In this document: piece after piece, positions 62,106 to 64,000 of the stretch
How the letters are laid out: each line of letters begins with the position of its first letter
How positions within the stretch are numbered: position 1 is the first letter of the stretch
Assembly (NCBI GenBank): GCA_910574635.1
Contig: CAJTCG010000009.1
Location: 124,001 to 188,000 of the forward strand
Length of the DNA stretch: 64,000 bases
Source of the DNA: Oscillospiraceae bacterium
Lineage (GTDB): Bacteria > Bacillota > Clostridia > Oscillospirales > Oscillospiraceae
Reading direction: 5' to 3'
Made by a program: the position numbers and the translations under genes
Notes under the pieces: generated by a model
The model's database searches: none
Seen by the model: only the letters and a program-made list of their open reading frames with translations
What the model was told of the DNA's origin: nothing

Positions 62106-62156
62106 ATAGCCTTTTGCTTACAAATCAGATGCTCTACCGACTGAGCTACACTGGCA
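62106..62156 (-). pseudogene. Second tRNA-Thr half gene (anticodon TGT)
   Basis: Minus strand: GCCAGTG, TA, D-arm GCTCAGTCGGTAGAGC, then TCTGATTTGTAA with a TGT anticodon; the 3' anticodon strand is altered (GCAAA) and the T-arm and 3' acceptor are absent. The 5' half resembles a normal tRNA-Thr(TGT). Confidence 0.65.
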
Positions 62157-62332
62157 TGTTTCTTAAAATCGCATCCTATGGTTTTGCTCTTCTTTGCTGG
62201 AGGTCCTCTTCACAGTGTTTGTTATGATACCACAAAAAATCTCCTCCGTCAACATCTATTTCAGATTTTTTGGAAGGGGAAAATGTCAAGGGTTAAATGC
62301 AGAAAAATCTAAAATTGCTTTTTGTGCATAAT
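62157..62332. other. Intergenic stretch, no gene seen
   Basis: A/T-rich sequence between the tRNA half genes and the IS30 element. A TTGACG-type box on the minus strand with TATGAT-like sequence near 62220-62260 may be the tRNA promoter. Nothing else supported. Confidence 0.4.
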
Positions 62333-63345
62333 TTATAAAAGCAACTCTACCCCCTCAATCCCTGCCCCCTGGGCAAGCTCCAGCAGTACCCGCCCGGCAC
62401 ACCTTCCCCCAAGGATGCCGCGCGGGTATTCATTTACCCACCGCTGGACCTGTAGAGTATCTTCCTCGGTTATCTCGGTGAAGTCCGTCCCCTTCGGCAC
62501 CCGCCGTCGAATCATGCGGTTTCCGTTCTCCTTGCTTTCTTGCTCAAATTCGCTGTACGGATGGCAATAGTAGATGTGGGTCCGCTCCCCCTCTCCTTCC
62601 ACGGTCCGCGTCATACCCTCCCAATCCTGGAACTCGCTGCCATTGTCCACGGTGATGGTCTGGAATATCCGCCGGAAGTTGAGACTCCCCAGTTTCTTTT
62701 CCAGCATATCCAGCACGGCCACCACGCTTGCCATTGTCCCGTCCGGCATAAGAAACATAAGGTCCGCCCGCGACGTTCTTTCCGTTATGGTCAGAAACCG
62801 CTTCTTGCTCCCGCCCTCCTTGGCCGACAGCACGGAATCCATTTCCCAGTGAAACGGCTCTTCCCTCGTCGCCACTTCCACCGGCCTGTCCTCGATGCTT
62901 TCCCCCTTCGGCACCCTCGCCGCCTGCACCTTCTTGTACTCGGTCTTTCTCCGTCCACCCATCGGCAGGCTCTTGTTGGTTATGCGCAGAAATACCCCGT
63001 CATTGATGTACTTATACACGGTCCATTTGGAGAGGGTCACGGAGAAAGTCAAGCCGTCCTCTTTGATTTTATGCAGGGCCGCTTCCGGGGAATATCCGTC
63101 GTCCGCGATTTTCCCCTCTATGTGGTTCGCCAGTTTGTGGTCGTTCCCCAGTTTGATGTCCGGCCCCTTTGCCCGCAAATTCTCCTGATACTTCCGCTCC
63201 GCCGTCTCCGCGCAGTATACCTCCCTGTCAATCAAGTTTGTATCCCTCTGGACGGTCAGGCCCCGCTTGATTTCCCGCATTATCGTTGTATAGTCCGCCC
63301 GGAGAGTGCGCGCAATCTCCGTTTTGCTTTTCTTCTCCTTTAGGG
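62333..63345 (-). mobile_element. IS30-family transposase gene, 5'-truncated
   Basis: The frame runs from about 63345 (KEKKSKTEIARTLRADYTTI) to 62333, with an internal ATG at 63280. Catalytic residues are in HWEMDSV (D), TVDNGSEF (D) and, altered, EQESKENGNRMIRR (E). The HTH lies at the truncated end. Sequence upstream is replaced by the end of an IS5-group element at 63342, which therefore inserted into it. The usual IS30 N-terminus is missing. Confidence 0.85.
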
Positions 63346-63934
63346 AAACGCTGATTTAATTCCCCGAAATGATAAAAGATGTGATAAAATAAGGAAAAGG
63401 GGGCGCGGGGTATGAAACAGGAAAGTTTTAGCGATATGGAATATAGATACCGGAAAAAGAAAGCAAAACGGGAAGAATTTCTGGAAATCATGGACGAGAT
63501 CATCCCGTGGGAGGAATGGGTGTTGCTGGTCGTCCCCCACTATCCAACCGGGAAACGCGGCCGTCCGCCGATTGAGATAGAAACCATGCTGCGGATGTAT
63601 CTGCTGCAATGCTGGTTCAGCTTATCCGATGAAGGAGTAGAGGACGCAATTTATGACAGCTATGCCATGCGCAAATTTATGGAGATCAACTTTTTTGAGC
63701 AGGATGTCCCGGATGCCACAACCCTGCTGCACTTTCGGCATCTGTTGGAAGAGAAGGGCATCGGCAAGCTGTTTTTTGATGCAGTCAACCGCTGCCTGGA
63801 AGGGGCTGGACGGATGATGCGGGGCGGCAGCATCGTAGACGCCACGCTGATCAGCGCACCCAGCTCTACAAAAAACGCGGAGAAAAAACGGGATCCGGAG
63901 ATGCACTCGGTGAAGAAGGGAAACCAAGAGAACA
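63342..63934 (+). mobile_element. IS5-group insertion sequence, interrupted
   Basis: Left end AGGGAAACGCTGATTTAA at 63342-63359. The transposase starts at 63412 (MKQESFSDMEYRYRKKKAKR) with IPWEEWVLLVVPHYP, TMLRMYLLQCWFSLSDEGVE, ATTLLHFRHLLEE and the catalytic VDATLISAPSSTKN. It keeps family similarity to KKGNQ (about codon 171) and then changes to an unrelated tail (ENICQGGFHHKDEIPRQF), where another element begins. Confidence 0.82.
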
Positions 63935-63935
63935 T

Positions 63936-63978
63936 TTGTCAAGGGGGATTTCACCATAAAGATGAAATCCCCCGACAA
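63936..63978. repeat. Inverted repeat at the junction ending the IS5-group element
   Basis: TTGTC, AA, GGGGGATTTCA (63936-63953) is inverted as TGAAATCCCCC, GACAA (63963-63978). It probably marks the end of a further mobile element that continues beyond the window. Confidence 0.5.
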
Positions 63979-64000
63979 TTTTAAAACTTAGAGTTGTTCA

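Overview
The window reads as chromosome of a high-GC, spore-forming member of the Clostridia, most like the gut Oscillospiraceae (Flavonifractor/Oscillibacter type). The evidence is protein content (SpoIVB, a SleC/Csp germination cassette, a leucine T-box, DAP-type MurE, clostridial gene order) and GC-rich codon use over the first 56.5 kb. The assignment is by family resemblance only.

Layout. 0.1-6.8 kb: a small hypothetical gene, then gltBD (glutamate synthase) behind a sigma-A promoter and a possible attenuator. 6.8-13.4 kb: a sigma-54 cysteine/sulfur locus. It holds an L-cysteine desulfidase gene on the minus strand, a divergent sigma-54 activator, a PatB/MalY C-S lyase, a DAACS symporter and a glutaredoxin-like protein. 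Two -24/-12 promoters and clusters of ATTGGTT/AACCAAT half-sites tie these together, but the desulfidase and symporter genes are both frameshifted. 13.8-19.2 kb: rpsU, then a T-box-controlled leuACDB operon. 19.2-22.7 kb: a DUF3795 protein, thrC, a GNAT acetyltransferase and alr. 22.7-25.6 kb: a promoter, a structured leader ending in a terminator, a TM1266-type ACT-like protein and an NMT1-type ABC importer. 25.6-27.3 kb: rsmD, coaD and a coiled-coil protein. 27.5-40.9 kb: a dcw cell-wall and division cluster (mraZ, rsmH, ftsL, pbp2/spoVD, murE, mraY, ftsW, murG, murA, ftsQ, ftsZ) with MraZ boxes at 10-bp spacing. 41-43.2 kb: spoIVB and a GH25 muramidase. 43.4-46.4 kb: an AgrC/AgrA-like two-component system and two small genes. 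46.6-51.2 kb: sleC divergent from two S8 (Csp-type) proteases. 51.4-53.4 kb: a YtrA-type GntR regulator with its ABC exporter. 53.4-56.5 kb: der, plsY, gpsA.

From about 56.5 kb to the end the base composition falls and the sequence is a graveyard of mobile DNA: a SpaA-domain remnant, a dead IS630 carrying a small hairpin-rich insert, an IS5-family (IS427-group) copy with recognisable ends, remains of a mobilisable element (MobC-like, RepA-like AAA ATPase, sigma-like protein) with internal TAG codons, one intact tRNA-Thr beside two tRNA-Thr half genes, and an IS30 transposase cut by an IS5-group element that is itself interrupted.

Most worth checking: the sigma-54 cysteine regulon and its apparent decay, the uncharacterised leader at 22.73-22.90 kb, the non-canonical start of the YtrA-type gene, the 13-bp tandem repeat that splits a membrane/TPR gene, and the tRNA half genes. 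No CRISPR array or rRNA gene was seen.
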